Below are positions 8,715 through 17,301 of a stretch of DNA of 64,000 bases, piece by piece; the first letter of the stretch is position 1, and each line of letters starts with the position of its first letter. The notes below the pieces were generated by a model. It made no database searches, had not been told where the DNA came from, and saw nothing but the letters and a program-made list of their open reading frames with translations. The translations under genes were made by a program, and so were the position numbers. The stretch spans positions 100,744-164,743 of the forward strand of contig JABIHA010000085.1 of assembly GCA_018649885.1 (NCBI GenBank), given 5' to 3'. The DNA comes from Bacteriovoracaceae bacterium (lineage in GTDB: Bacteria > Bdellovibrionota > Bacteriovoracia > Bacteriovoracales > Bacteriovoracaceae).

Positions 8715-10045
8715 ATATGGATAAAGATAAACTCATTGAAGGTTTTTCCAAGTTGGAAAAAAAGCAAAAGATCGACTGGATCAACAGTGAATTTATGGCC
8801 CGGCCCAATCTTAGTGAAATGGTTGAATCCTTTTGGCATCCAGACTTAAAAAAGCAAAAGGTCTTTGACGAGTTTAGTGAAAATACCATCACAAATTTTT
8901 ATTTCCCTTTTGGTGTGGCACCAAATTTTCTAATTAATAATCGTGTCTATTGTATTCCGATGGTGATTGAAGAATCATCAGTGGTAGCAGCTGCTTCCAA
9001 GGCCGCAAAGTTTTGGCTAAGTAGAGGTGGATTTCATACTGAAGTTCGATCTGTCGAAAAAGTTGGGACAATTTATTTTCGCTATCCTGGTGCGGCTTCC
9101 GCGCTCAAGAATTTTTTCGAAAATTATAGTGAGACACTTACCCTGGAGGCAAGTGAGCTATCTGCCAATATGGAAGAAAGGGGCGGCGGGATTATCGATA
9201 TTAATCTAATCGATATGAATGAGTCGGAAGCAAACCTATATAAAATCGAAGTAACTTTTAATACCTGTAATGCCATGGGCGCAAATTTTATAAACTCGAT
9301 TTTAGAGTGTTTTACTGAGAAATTTAAACAAGATGTAAATACTGGAAGAGTTCTCCAAGAGGGAAATTACCCAGTTGAAATAATAATGTCCATTCTTTCA
9401 AATTATACTCCAAATTGTTCAGTTAGAGCTTGGGTAGAGTGTGATGTTGATGAACTGGGAGAGTTTCCGGGAGGAATGTCCGCCGAGGTTTTTGCAGAAA
9501 AATTCTTAATGGCGACAAAGATTGCCCAGATCGATCCCTATAGAGCGACTACCCATAACAAGGGTATTATGAACGGAATTGACTCAGTTGTCATGGCTAC
9601 AGGAAATGATTTTCGGGCAGTGGAAGCTTGTGCTCATACATACGCTAGTAGAAAAGGAACTTATAGTTCTCTATCTCGGGCAGAAGTCGCAAACGGCCTT
9701 TTTAAATTTGAGTTGGAAATACCTATGTCGCTTGGAACTGTTGGTGGCTTAACCTCACTTCATCCAATGGCAAAATACTCACTAGAATTACTAGGCTCAC
9801 CTAGCTCAGATGAGTTAATGCAAATAGTTGCCACTGTTGGTCTTGCTCAGAATTTTTCTGCTATTAGATCTCTGATAACGACTGGAATTCAAAAAGGGCA
9901 TATGAAAATGCACTTACTAAATATTTTGAAATCCCTTGGAGCTAGTGAGGACGAAACTCTAAGGGCCGTGGATTACTTTAAGGAGCACAAAGTGTCCTTC
10001 AAAGGTGTGAGAAGTTTTTTAAGTGAAAGAAGATCCTACCAATAG
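8711..10045 (+). CDS. mvaA: Hydroxymethylglutaryl-CoA reductase (class II)
   Basis: Reduces HMG-CoA to mevalonate, the committed step of the pathway. Motifs: PFGVAPNFLINN and IPMVIEESSVVAAASKAAKFW (catalytic Glu), the HNKGIMNGIDSVVMATGNDFRAVEA block (catalytic Lys and Asp), GTVGGLTSLHP, and GHMKMHL near the C-terminus (catalytic His). No membrane segment, 444 residues, and the overall pattern are of the soluble bacterial class II. The GTG start overlaps the fni stop by 4 bp; ATG at 8717 is two codons in. The 3' end overlaps the following kinase gene by 23 bp. Confidence 0.93.
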   Translation: MNMDKDKLIEGFSKLEKKQKIDWINSEFMARPNLSEMVESFWHPDLKKQKVFDEFSENTITNFYFPFGVAPNFLINNRVYCIPMVIEESSVVAAASKAAKFWLSRGGFHTEVRSVEKVGTIYFRYPGAASALKNFFENYSETLTLEASELSANMEERGGGIIDINLIDMNESEANLYKIEVTFNTCNAMGANFINSILECFTEKFKQDVNTGRVLQEGNYPVEIIMSILSNYTPNCSVRAWVECDVDELGEFPGGMSAEVFAEKFLMATKIAQIDPYRATTHNKGIMNGIDSVVMATGNDFRAVEACAHTYASRKGTYSSLSRAEVANGLFKFELEIPMSLGTVGGLTSLHPMAKYSLELLGSPSSDELMQIVATVGLAQNFSAIRSLITTGIQKGHMKMHLLNILKSLGASEDETLRAVDYFKEHKVSFKGVRSFLSERRSYQ

Positions 10046-11057
10046 AAAAGCCCTGGGGAATTATTTGTCTACGCATATAGAAAGAGATCAATATTTTTAT
10101 GGAAAAGGTAAAATCCTTCTTAGTGGTGAGTATTTTATTTTAGATGGAGCGTGCTCTATTGCTCTGCCCACTGCTTTAGGTCAATCGCTTAGTGTAAAGT
10201 ATAGGCGATCATTTGATCCCAAATTATATTGGAAGGCCCTAGATAGTAAGGGCAACACCTGGTTTGAGGCCACCTTTGAATTTTGGCATTTTAGTTGTCT
10301 TGATCATAAAGATAATGCTTATGCTAAGAAACTCGAACATATTCTCAATATGGTGAGAAGCCAGAATAAGCATTTCTTAAGAGACGGGGTCGATGTATTT
10401 GTCGAAACTAAACTTGAGTTTCCAATGGATTGGGGTTTAGGCTCCAGCTCTTCTTTGATTTATAATATTGCACAGTGGGCCTATATTTCTCCTTTTGAGC
10501 TTTTATCTCAAACTTTTGGAGGTTCGGGTTATGATATTGCTTGTGCCCAGGCCGTAGGACCCATCATCTTCAAGAAAGTGGGAACTACTCCTACTTGGTC
10601 TCAAGTAGAGTTCAATCCTGTTTTTAAAGAAAATCTATACTTTGTTCATTTAGAAAAAAAGCAAAGCACCAGTGAAGCAATCGAGTTTTACAGAAGGGCC
10701 AGCGTTAAAAAAAATGAGCTGGCCATAAAACTAACAGATATTACCAAAAATCTTTTAAAGACTAATAACCTTGAAGAGTTTGAATTTCTAATAGCTGGAC
10801 ATGAAAAAATTGTTGCGAATGCACTTGAAATGACCAGGGTTAAACAAAAGTATTTTGATGATTTCTGGGGAGAGGTCAAGTCCCTTGGTGCATGGGGAGG
10901 AGACCTAGTCTTGGCCACCAGTACTAGAGGGCATGATCAAACTTGTGAGTATTTCAAGAGCAAGGGGTTTCCAGAAGTGATTGCTTTTAATAAATTGGTT
11001 GAATTGCCTGAGCGCGCTGTTTCAGAGGTCGTTAAAAGTGAAAGAGTTCTTCAATAA
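10023..11057 (+). CDS. GYDIA-family GHMP kinase, candidate phosphomevalonate kinase
   Basis: 344 residues. The N-terminal FYGKGKILLSGEYFILDGACSIALPT is the first GHMP-kinase block, GLGSSSSL (about 140) is the phosphate-binding loop, and GGSGYDIACA is the signature naming the GYDIA family known mainly from Bacteroidetes mevalonate operons. The C-terminal GAWGGDLVLAT is the third, atypical motif. Position between mvaA and mvaD, plus a separate mevalonate kinase gene downstream, suggests it supplies the phosphomevalonate kinase step, but the family's substrate is not certain from sequence. GTG start overlapping mvaA by 23 bp, and overlapped by mvaD. Confidence 0.8.
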   Translation: MKEDPTNRKALGNYLSTHIERDQYFYGKGKILLSGEYFILDGACSIALPTALGQSLSVKYRRSFDPKLYWKALDSKGNTWFEATFEFWHFSCLDHKDNAYAKKLEHILNMVRSQNKHFLRDGVDVFVETKLEFPMDWGLGSSSSLIYNIAQWAYISPFELLSQTFGGSGYDIACAQAVGPIIFKKVGTTPTWSQVEFNPVFKENLYFVHLEKKQSTSEAIEFYRRASVKKNELAIKLTDITKNLLKTNNLEEFEFLIAGHEKIVANALEMTRVKQKYFDDFWGEVKSLGAWGGDLVLATSTRGHDQTCEYFKSKGFPEVIAFNKLVELPERAVSEVVKSERVLQ

Positions 11058-12132
11058 CAAATACACGCAGGGTGAGTTTGAGCTAGGCTCAAATTCAATT
11101 TGCTATAGCTGCCCTTCAAATATTGCCCTCATCAAGTATTGGGGGAAAAAAGAAACTCAACTGCCCCGTAATCCATCTTTAGGTTTTTCTCTTGAAGACG
11201 CTAGAACTACTACTAAACTAAAGTATTCAAAACGCGGAAGGCCCTGGGATGATTCTCCTGATCTCAAATTTTATTTTGAAGGAAGTCAAAATCAAAGCTT
11301 TGCTATGAAAGTTAGTGGCTTCATTACCAAGGCCTCTGAGTATTTGCCTTTTTTAAGATGGCTTGATTTTGAATTTGATTCCTCCAACTCTTTTCCCCAC
11401 TCCTCGGGGATGGCCTCATCGGCTTCGGCCATGAGTGCAATTGCGCTGATCTTCGTAGACATTGAAAATCAATTATTTAATCTTGACCAAAACCAGGACG
11501 TGATCCGAAAAAAGGCTTCAGCTCTTGCGAGGATTGGATCAGGTAGTGCTTGCAGAAGTCTCCTTCCGCACTTTAGTGTTTGGGGAGAGACCCCTGAGTA
11601 TGAGGGCAGTAGTGATCTATTTGCCATAGACATAGACAAGCAGGTCCATCAAGACTTCATGGATATTTGTGACAGTGTGGTCATCGTTTCGAGTCAAGTT
11701 AAGAGTGTTTCAAGTAGTCACGGACACAAATTGATGGACCAGCATCCTTTTGCTGAAAATAGGTATCTTCAAGCTAGGGAAAATCTCTCTAAGCTAAAGG
11801 GCCATTTGAAAAAAGGCGACTGGGTAGGGTTCGGTGAGCTCATTGAATTAGAGGCCCTCACCCTCCATGGACTTATGATGTCTTCATCACCGTCATACAC
11901 TTTGCTAAGGCCTCTCAGCTTGGAGATAATTGAAGAGTTGAAGAACTTTAGGACGAAAACGAATTGTGATATTTATTTTACCCTTGATGCTGGGCCTAAT
12001 ATTCACCTAATTTATCCTCATAAGGAAAAAGAAAATCTATTGGTCTTTTTGAGATCATTAAACCTTAGCTGTGATGTCCATCATGACCACCTTGGAAGTG
12101 GCCCTAAAAAATTGGTGGTGACGAATGGGTGA
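11038..12132 (+). CDS. mvaD: Diphosphomevalonate decarboxylase
   Basis: Catalyses ATP-dependent decarboxylation of diphosphomevalonate to IPP. Diagnostic sequences: CPSNIALIKYWGKKE, SSGMASSASAMSAIA (ATP loop), ARIGSGSACRSL (catalytic Arg), and FTLDAGPNIHL (catalytic Asp region). The frame extends upstream to 10981, but GTG at 11038 is preferred: GAGGT lies about 8 bases before it and homologous proteins start shortly before the PSNIALIKY block. It overlaps the upstream kinase by 20 bp and the mevalonate kinase by 8 bp, giving continuous translational coupling. Confidence 0.92.
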   Translation: MKEFFNNKYTQGEFELGSNSICYSCPSNIALIKYWGKKETQLPRNPSLGFSLEDARTTTKLKYSKRGRPWDDSPDLKFYFEGSQNQSFAMKVSGFITKASEYLPFLRWLDFEFDSSNSFPHSSGMASSASAMSAIALIFVDIENQLFNLDQNQDVIRKKASALARIGSGSACRSLLPHFSVWGETPEYEGSSDLFAIDIDKQVHQDFMDICDSVVIVSSQVKSVSSSHGHKLMDQHPFAENRYLQARENLSKLKGHLKKGDWVGFGELIELEALTLHGLMMSSSPSYTLLRPLSLEIIEELKNFRTKTNCDIYFTLDAGPNIHLIYPHKEKENLLVFLRSLNLSCDVHHDHLGSGPKKLVVTNG

Positions 12133-13057
12133 TAATTTTTCTTCGAAAATATTACTATTTGGAGAGTACTCAATTATTCATAATTCTGATGCTCTTGCAA
12201 TTCCTTATGAGCTGTTCGAAGGGAAACTAAATTTTTCGACAGAAGGAGATCATCCTTTTAAGGTAAAGGAATCCAATAAAGAGCTGAAAAATTTTCTACT
12301 CTACCTATACGATATTAAAGAACAGATTGATTCTTATATTGATTTGACTTCTTTTGAGTTTGATATTGAACAAGGCCTTTATTTTAAGAGCTCTATTCCT
12401 CAAGGGCATGGCATTGGTAGTTCTGGGGCATTATGTGCTGCCATTTATGATTGTTATGGAAAAGGACAGTACCGGATTGATAAGATCTTCTCTAATCAAG
12501 ACATCCATCAACTTAAAACTATATTTGGACTTCTTGAGAGTTATTTTCATGAAAAGAGCTCTGGTATTGATCCACTCATTAGTTATTTAAGCAGACCTCT
12601 ACTTATTATCGGTGGAAAAGATTTTGAATCTCCTTCTCCTGATCTTAAATCAAAGGGGAAGGGAGTCATTTTTCTTTGTGATACGGGAAGATCGAGAAGG
12701 ACAGGACCACTCGTAAATTTATTTTTAGAAAAATGTCAGAATGAAAAATTTCTAGCTGATTTTAATGACCAGTATGTACCTCTTAATAATATTTGTATTC
12801 AAAATTTTCTTAAAAGAGAGAGCTCTGAGCTCATCACCAACTTTAAAAAACTCTCTGAGTATCAATACAAGTGTTTTTTACCTATGATTCCTAAACTGAT
12901 TCGTAAAGTTTGGAGGCAAGGGATTGAATCTGATGATTACTACCTTAAGTTATGTGGTGGAGGTGGAGGTGGATTTCTTCTCGGAATGACAACTGATTTT
13001 GAGAAGTGTAAAAAGTATTTTACAAATTTCCCTATCAGGGAAGTTTGCCAATTTTAA
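12125..13057 (+). CDS. mvk: Mevalonate kinase
   Basis: 310 residues, GHMP family. KILLFGEYSIIHNSDALAIP is motif 1 of mevalonate kinases, HGIGSSGALCAAIYD the phosphate-binding loop, ESYFHEKSSGIDPLISY the region with the catalytic Asp, and LKLCGGGGGGFLLG the C-terminal glycine motif. It phosphorylates mevalonate using ATP. Last gene of the operon. Its stop shares a TTAA with the stop of the convergent dehydrogenase gene. The non-standard order (isomerase first, mevalonate kinase last) resembles Bacteroidetes-type operons more than Firmicutes ones. Confidence 0.88.
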   Translation: MGDNFSSKILLFGEYSIIHNSDALAIPYELFEGKLNFSTEGDHPFKVKESNKELKNFLLYLYDIKEQIDSYIDLTSFEFDIEQGLYFKSSIPQGHGIGSSGALCAAIYDCYGKGQYRIDKIFSNQDIHQLKTIFGLLESYFHEKSSGIDPLISYLSRPLLIIGGKDFESPSPDLKSKGKGVIFLCDTGRSRRTGPLVNLFLEKCQNEKFLADFNDQYVPLNNICIQNFLKRESSELITNFKKLSEYQYKCFLPMIPKLIRKVWRQGIESDDYYLKLCGGGGGGFLLGMTTDFEKCKKYFTNFPIREVCQF

Positions 13058-13998
13058 CATTCAAGTAATACTTTGAGAGTGCCTTTTTCAGCAGCTCTTT
13101 TCAGTCCGGTGGTACCTTCAGTGAGAGAAAAGCTTTGATCAATTAAGGGAGTAGGATTTAACTTACCTGAACTTAGCATTTCTACTGCTTTTTCAAATGG
13201 ACCGCATCTAGACCCTATAAGGCTTAGCTCATTAATAACAACCATTGCAGGATTAAATAAAAATGAATTGGCGTAAGTAGATTTTAATACGATTGTACCT
13301 TTCGGCTTGGTTATGGAAATAGCCTTTTCTAACCCCTTGGGGCAACCAGTTGCTTCAATCACAAGATCGAAGTGTCTATCTCCAGTTGTATCGACATAGT
13401 TAATTTCTAGAGGGCCAAGCCTTGAGCTTCTGTCGGGGTGATGTCCTAAAAGGGTTGTGTCTTTTCCATTTGCTGCTAGCGACATAGCGATCAAAAGACC
13501 AAGCTTTCCATCACCCAGGACACAAACCTGATGGTTTTCTTCAATCTCAACTTGCTGTTGAATTTCAAGTGCGGCTGCAAGAGGTTCTACAAACACGGCT
13601 TGTCGGTCGCTGACATGACTAGGAACTTCAACCAGATTGACTGTAGGGACGCAGATATATTCTGAAAAGCACCCTGGGCGGTTCACTATCCCCATGACGG
13701 ATCGAGTAGGGCAGTGATGAAAATCTCCTCTTAGGCATACAGCACACTCCCTACAAGAGAAATTTATGTCACAGACTACTCTTTTGTCTATCCACTGGGA
13801 GTCGCTTGATTCAACCACAACACCCACAAACTCATGGCCTAAAATTCCCGAAAATTCCATATAGCCATTCATGATCTCTAGATCAGTATTGCAGATACCT
13901 GCGGTTGTAACTCGAATTAAACTTTCACTTGCCGTAGGAATAGGACGGTCGACTTCAATATATCGGGGTGTTCCCTTTGAAAAAACTAGTGCTTTCAT
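13054..13998 (-). CDS. Zinc-dependent MDR alcohol dehydrogenase
   Basis: 314 residues. GILGHEFVGVVVE (catalytic-zinc region GHE), the structural zinc cysteines in SCRECAVCLRGDFHHC, and the nucleotide-binding GDGKLGLLIAMSLA identify a medium-chain dehydrogenase/reductase related to threonine and sorbitol dehydrogenases. It probably oxidises a secondary alcohol with NAD(P). ICNTDLEI supplies the first zinc-ligand Cys. Slightly shorter than the usual 340-350 residues. The substrate cannot be told. Convergent with mvk, sharing the TTAA at their stops. No terminator was seen between them. Confidence 0.85.
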   Translation of the reverse strand: MKALVFSKGTPRYIEVDRPIPTASESLIRVTTAGICNTDLEIMNGYMEFSGILGHEFVGVVVESSDSQWIDKRVVCDINFSCRECAVCLRGDFHHCPTRSVMGIVNRPGCFSEYICVPTVNLVEVPSHVSDRQAVFVEPLAAALEIQQQVEIEENHQVCVLGDGKLGLLIAMSLAANGKDTTLLGHHPDRSSRLGPLEINYVDTTGDRHFDLVIEATGCPKGLEKAISITKPKGTIVLKSTYANSFLFNPAMVVINELSLIGSRCGPFEKAVEMLSSGKLNPTPLIDQSFSLTEGTTGLKRAAEKGTLKVLLEC

Positions 13999-14051
13999 GA
14001 TTCAAATTATGCCGTATTTTTGGGTGGTAGTGCAAGTATTAGGTTGCTTGA

Positions 14052-17000
14052 TTAAATATAGTCAAACATATACTCAGAAGGGGCGCCATATTTGACTACA
14101 AATAATTCGTAGGGAAGATTGACTAGAACCTCTAGATCATCTGCGCCCTCAGGTTCAAATTCTGTTTTTTGTAGCGCTCCAATATAGGGGAGGTCCGCTC
14201 GAAAAAGGATAACGTGGAGACCGGAACCAAATAGGTTGTTGGCCATCCTGATATTGAAGTCAGTGGAGGTAATTAAAAAATCATCTGCGCTTTTTATTCC
14301 AGAGCTAGCAGATTTTGATCTCAGAAGTCTTACAAGTGGTCCATATTCCCCTGTTTTAACATTGTTTTTAAGCAGTCTATTGACTCCAATAGTTCTGGCA
14401 TTTGATGAAATGGCAATATAAGCTCCTAGCATAACGCTTGTGAGAGCAACTCGCTTAATTTTTTCTGCGCCGGTCTCGTTATTTGTTGCTGACTTATAGT
14501 CGTAATATTCAAGTGCAGCAGCAGGTATCCCTCCTGCGATGGCACCAATGAGAAAAAGAGGAAGAAGGCTTTTTCCAAATTGCCCAAGAAAACTTACTTT
14601 ACCTCCAAGCACTACACCATTTTTAACTGCAAGAGCTTGCATTGCTTCCATAGATAAAGTTTCCCCTGCTTTCATAAGTCCTTTAGCTGTCAAGGCTTCT
14701 GTCAGTTGGAGTTTTTTTGCATTTGTTACTACTTGTGTGGGATTCATTCTAGCAGTGCTTATGCCCGCTGCCTCAAGAACACCTCTAAGTTGTTTAAAGC
14801 GGGACAGTGTCGTAAATAGATGAAGAGATCCCACAATGACAATGGCACCGATCAAATTTGTACCCACAAAGTTCCAATCCTTGAGCATTTCATCAAAATT
14901 ATCGCGAACCATATAATCCACACTGAGCATTACACCCATATCAATGGCAATATCAGTGCCTGCTAAAACGTAGAAGCTGGGCTCAATTGCAAGTGCTTTG
15001 TGGTGTAGCCCTAGAAAATACTTTAAGGCCCTCGACATACCTGGTATGCCTTTGGCACCTCCAACCGAGGCAAGCATACGAGAATATAATGTAGGCCTTG
15101 AAAGGCCCTTAGCGAACATTGCTGCCCTCATCTGTAACTCTTTTGTGAGTACTGCTTTCTGGGCAACTGTGGCACCAACAGATCTGAGTTTTAAAAATGT
15201 TTGTCCAGCTCTGAAGGAAAGAAATTTTCCAAGACTTCCAAGAGCGCGAAGTGATAATTTTGATGTTTGCATCAGGGCTATAATGGCCCTTGATTTTGCT
15301 ATTGGAATTATCACTTTTGTCCCAACAACTTTGAGTCCTCTTGTGAGAAGCATCAGTTTATTGGCCGGGATAAATGTCAAAATCCCCATTATGATCATAT
15401 CTCTAAGGGCATCAGATTCAATTTCTACAGATTCTTCTGAGTATTCATGTTGTGATCCATCAACTGTGCCAAAGAATAAATTTGAAGCTAGCTTTGCTAC
15501 TCTTCTTTTGTCTACATAACTGAGGACACTACCAGCAAACGCAACCGATCCTCCTACAAAAAAAGCTGCAGTGGCCACATTAATACTGGTCCCTGCGATT
15601 GTCACTAATATTGGGGCTGCTCCTGCCAAGGCCAGTCCGCCAGTTAATAAAACCGCTCCAACTGCGACTATACTCCCACCAATCATTAGACCTTGCACAA
15701 GCTTGGCACGACTTCTCTGTTTTTGACTTAACTTTGAGGCCAAAAGGTAGGCACCATTGTCAATAGCAGCTGCATGCTCAGCAAATAATTCTTTTGCAGC
15801 AGCAACGTAACCAGGAAAAATGGCAAGTTCATGAAATGGCATATCTGAGCTAAAGTATGAATCACCAAAACCATCGTAGTTTTCGGTTGTACTATAATAT
15901 TCAAGACTTTCACCATTGGCCCTTAGGGCAGTGTAAAGAATTTTTTCAAGGGTTCCAGCAAATGTATCGTAGGCATTCATAAAATAGCTGTTTTTCACTG
16001 AATCCATCGAGGTCATTAAGTTAGAGTCAAAGGCCATTGGCATTTCCATGGGAAGCGACTCAGAGTAGGATTGATTACTACTATACTCAAGTGGATGAAT
16101 AATCTCTGTAGAGTATGAAGGCCAGCTATTATCTGGCACACTTTGAACTTCCTTAGTAGATGGAAATTCGTAGTTTTTCACAAAGTATGAGTAAATATGT
16201 TGATATAATGGAATAGACTCAAAATCATTGGATAAAATTCTATATCTATTTAATATATACTCCCTTGTTGCCAGGAGTTCTTCTATTTGTGGTCCAATTT
16301 TATATCTGGTGATGTATTTTTTCTTGAGCTTGGCTATATGGTGTTTTAGATTGTTTCGGGGGGTGCAATATCCCTCTTTTTGACTGCAATAAAGATCCTG
16401 GGCACGGTCACTTTCGGCCATAGAAATGAATTTGGGATGAAGCCACATTTCATCATTTAAAAATCTTATTCTTTGATCTAGTTTTGTTAACTCAAAACTA
16501 TAGAGAATGAGACCATCAAAAACCTTTCTTTTGAGAGCATAGCTTGATCCATAATCTCTACTATCAAGATCTTCAATAATTGAACCCAGTGGTTCGTATT
16601 GATTAACCCTTCCATAACTGTAGAGAATTTTTACGTCTGTGGGGACTGAAAAATCTTGATAGTTAGAAACCCTACCACCGTAACGAGTATTTAGTCTTGT
16701 TAGACCACTTTCTCCACCAATTAACTGTTTAAGAGATAGTCTCGATTTCAACAAATCTAAAATGGCAGCAGTTCTAATTGTGTAAGCAGCTATCATTTTG
16801 TCTTTTTTAGGGCCTGACTGTGATCTGATTGAGTATGATTTCTCGCCCCTTATGCCATCAAACATACCATTATTAGGTAGTCCATCTTGAAGAATTAGGC
16901 GGACTCCTGAGCCTTCGACATAGCCTTTGCCCTCATCAATATCATAGTCGTGATATTTTAATTGAGATTTAATATGGGTGAGAATTTCACTTAAGTTGGG

Positions 17001-17129
17001 TGGGGAGTCGTCTTGAGGGCAATAATCTTGTGCCCAAACGATCTGCAAATTTGAAAAGCAGCTAACTATTAGAAATTGAATAAGAGTAATGAGTGCAGAC
17101 TTTCTAATTATAAACGCTCCTGACTTCAT
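14052..17129 (-). CDS. Large exported protein of unknown function with a hydrophobic core
   Basis: About 1025 residues starting at ATG 17129; a TTG at 17168 would add 13 residues. The N-terminus is a signal peptide (IIRKSALITLIQFLIVSCF...VWAQ). The first 450 residues are soluble and rich in Tyr and Ser. From about 490 to 550 there is a long Ala/Gly/Val-rich hydrophobic region, and several further hydrophobic stretches (about 600-640, 770-800, 885-930) separated by basic helices. No enzymatic motif was seen. This pattern of a soluble head and membrane-active C-terminal half recalls secreted or outer-surface effectors, but no family is recognised. An 11-bp inverted repeat lies just upstream of the start. 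Confidence 0.6.
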   Translation of the reverse strand: MKSGAFIIRKSALITLIQFLIVSCFSNLQIVWAQDYCPQDDSPPNLSEILTHIKSQLKYHDYDIDEGKGYVEGSGVRLILQDGLPNNGMFDGIRGEKSYSIRSQSGPKKDKMIAAYTIRTAAILDLLKSRLSLKQLIGGESGLTRLNTRYGGRVSNYQDFSVPTDVKILYSYGRVNQYEPLGSIIEDLDSRDYGSSYALKRKVFDGLILYSFELTKLDQRIRFLNDEMWLHPKFISMAESDRAQDLYCSQKEGYCTPRNNLKHHIAKLKKKYITRYKIGPQIEELLATREYILNRYRILSNDFESIPLYQHIYSYFVKNYEFPSTKEVQSVPDNSWPSYSTEIIHPLEYSSNQSYSESLPMEMPMAFDSNLMTSMDSVKNSYFMNAYDTFAGTLEKILYTALRANGESLEYYSTTENYDGFGDSYFSSDMPFHELAIFPGYVAAAKELFAEHAAAIDNGAYLLASKLSQKQRSRAKLVQGLMIGGSIVAVGAVLLTGGLALAGAAPILVTIAGTSINVATAAFFVGGSVAFAGSVLSYVDKRRVAKLASNLFFGTVDGSQHEYSEESVEIESDALRDMIIMGILTFIPANKLMLLTRGLKVVGTKVIIPIAKSRAIIALMQTSKLSLRALGSLGKFLSFRAGQTFLKLRSVGATVAQKAVLTKELQMRAAMFAKGLSRPTLYSRMLASVGGAKGIPGMSRALKYFLGLHHKALAIEPSFYVLAGTDIAIDMGVMLSVDYMVRDNFDEMLKDWNFVGTNLIGAIVIVGSLHLFTTLSRFKQLRGVLEAAGISTARMNPTQVVTNAKKLQLTEALTAKGLMKAGETLSMEAMQALAVKNGVVLGGKVSFLGQFGKSLLPLFLIGAIAGGIPAAALEYYDYKSATNNETGAEKIKRVALTSVMLGAYIAISSNARTIGVNRLLKNNVKTGEYGPLVRLLRSKSASSGIKSADDFLITSTDFNIRMANNLFGSGLHVILFRADLPYIGALQKTEFEPEGADDLEVLVNLPYELFVVKYGAPSEYMFDYI

Positions 17130-17137
17130 GTAGATAG

Positions 17138-17170
17138 TTTTGTTTCTTAATTTTACTAAAAGAAACAAAA
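17138..17170 (-). promoter_or_regulatory. Inverted repeat upstream of the large exported protein
   Basis: TTTTGTTTCTT (17138-17148) and its exact reverse complement (17160-17170) surround an 11-base spacer. The repeat sits 9 to 41 bases before the ATG at 17129, where a leader or promoter would be. It could be an operator or an mRNA hairpin controlling translation. No strong Shine-Dalgarno is visible next to the ATG. Confidence 0.4.
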
Positions 17171-17248
17171 TTAGTCTGGATCATTTACCAATCTACTATT
17201 TCTTTCAGGGTGTAAGTGGCATTTTATGAGCAGATTTGTAGAGAATTT

Positions 17249-17279
17249 GAGAAATGATGTAATTTTTACATCATTTCTC
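17249..17279 (-). terminator. 14-bp perfect stem-loop downstream of the crotonase gene
   Basis: GAGAAATGATGTAA (17249-17262) and TTACATCATTTCTC (17266-17279) form a perfect 14-bp stem with a 3-base loop (TTT). It is 23 bases after the stop of the minus-strand crotonase gene, in the expected terminator position. There is no long U-run behind the stem, so it may be a terminator with weak tail or an mRNA-stabilising hairpin. Confidence 0.55.
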
Positions 17280-17301
17280 TGGAGCGAGATAAACTATCAA
17301 A

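Noticed and set aside
14998-15519. 173-residue plus-strand reading frame opposite the large exported protein gene
   Set aside because: It lies fully antisense to a frame with a signal peptide and consistent length, has no ribosome site and no recognisable domain.
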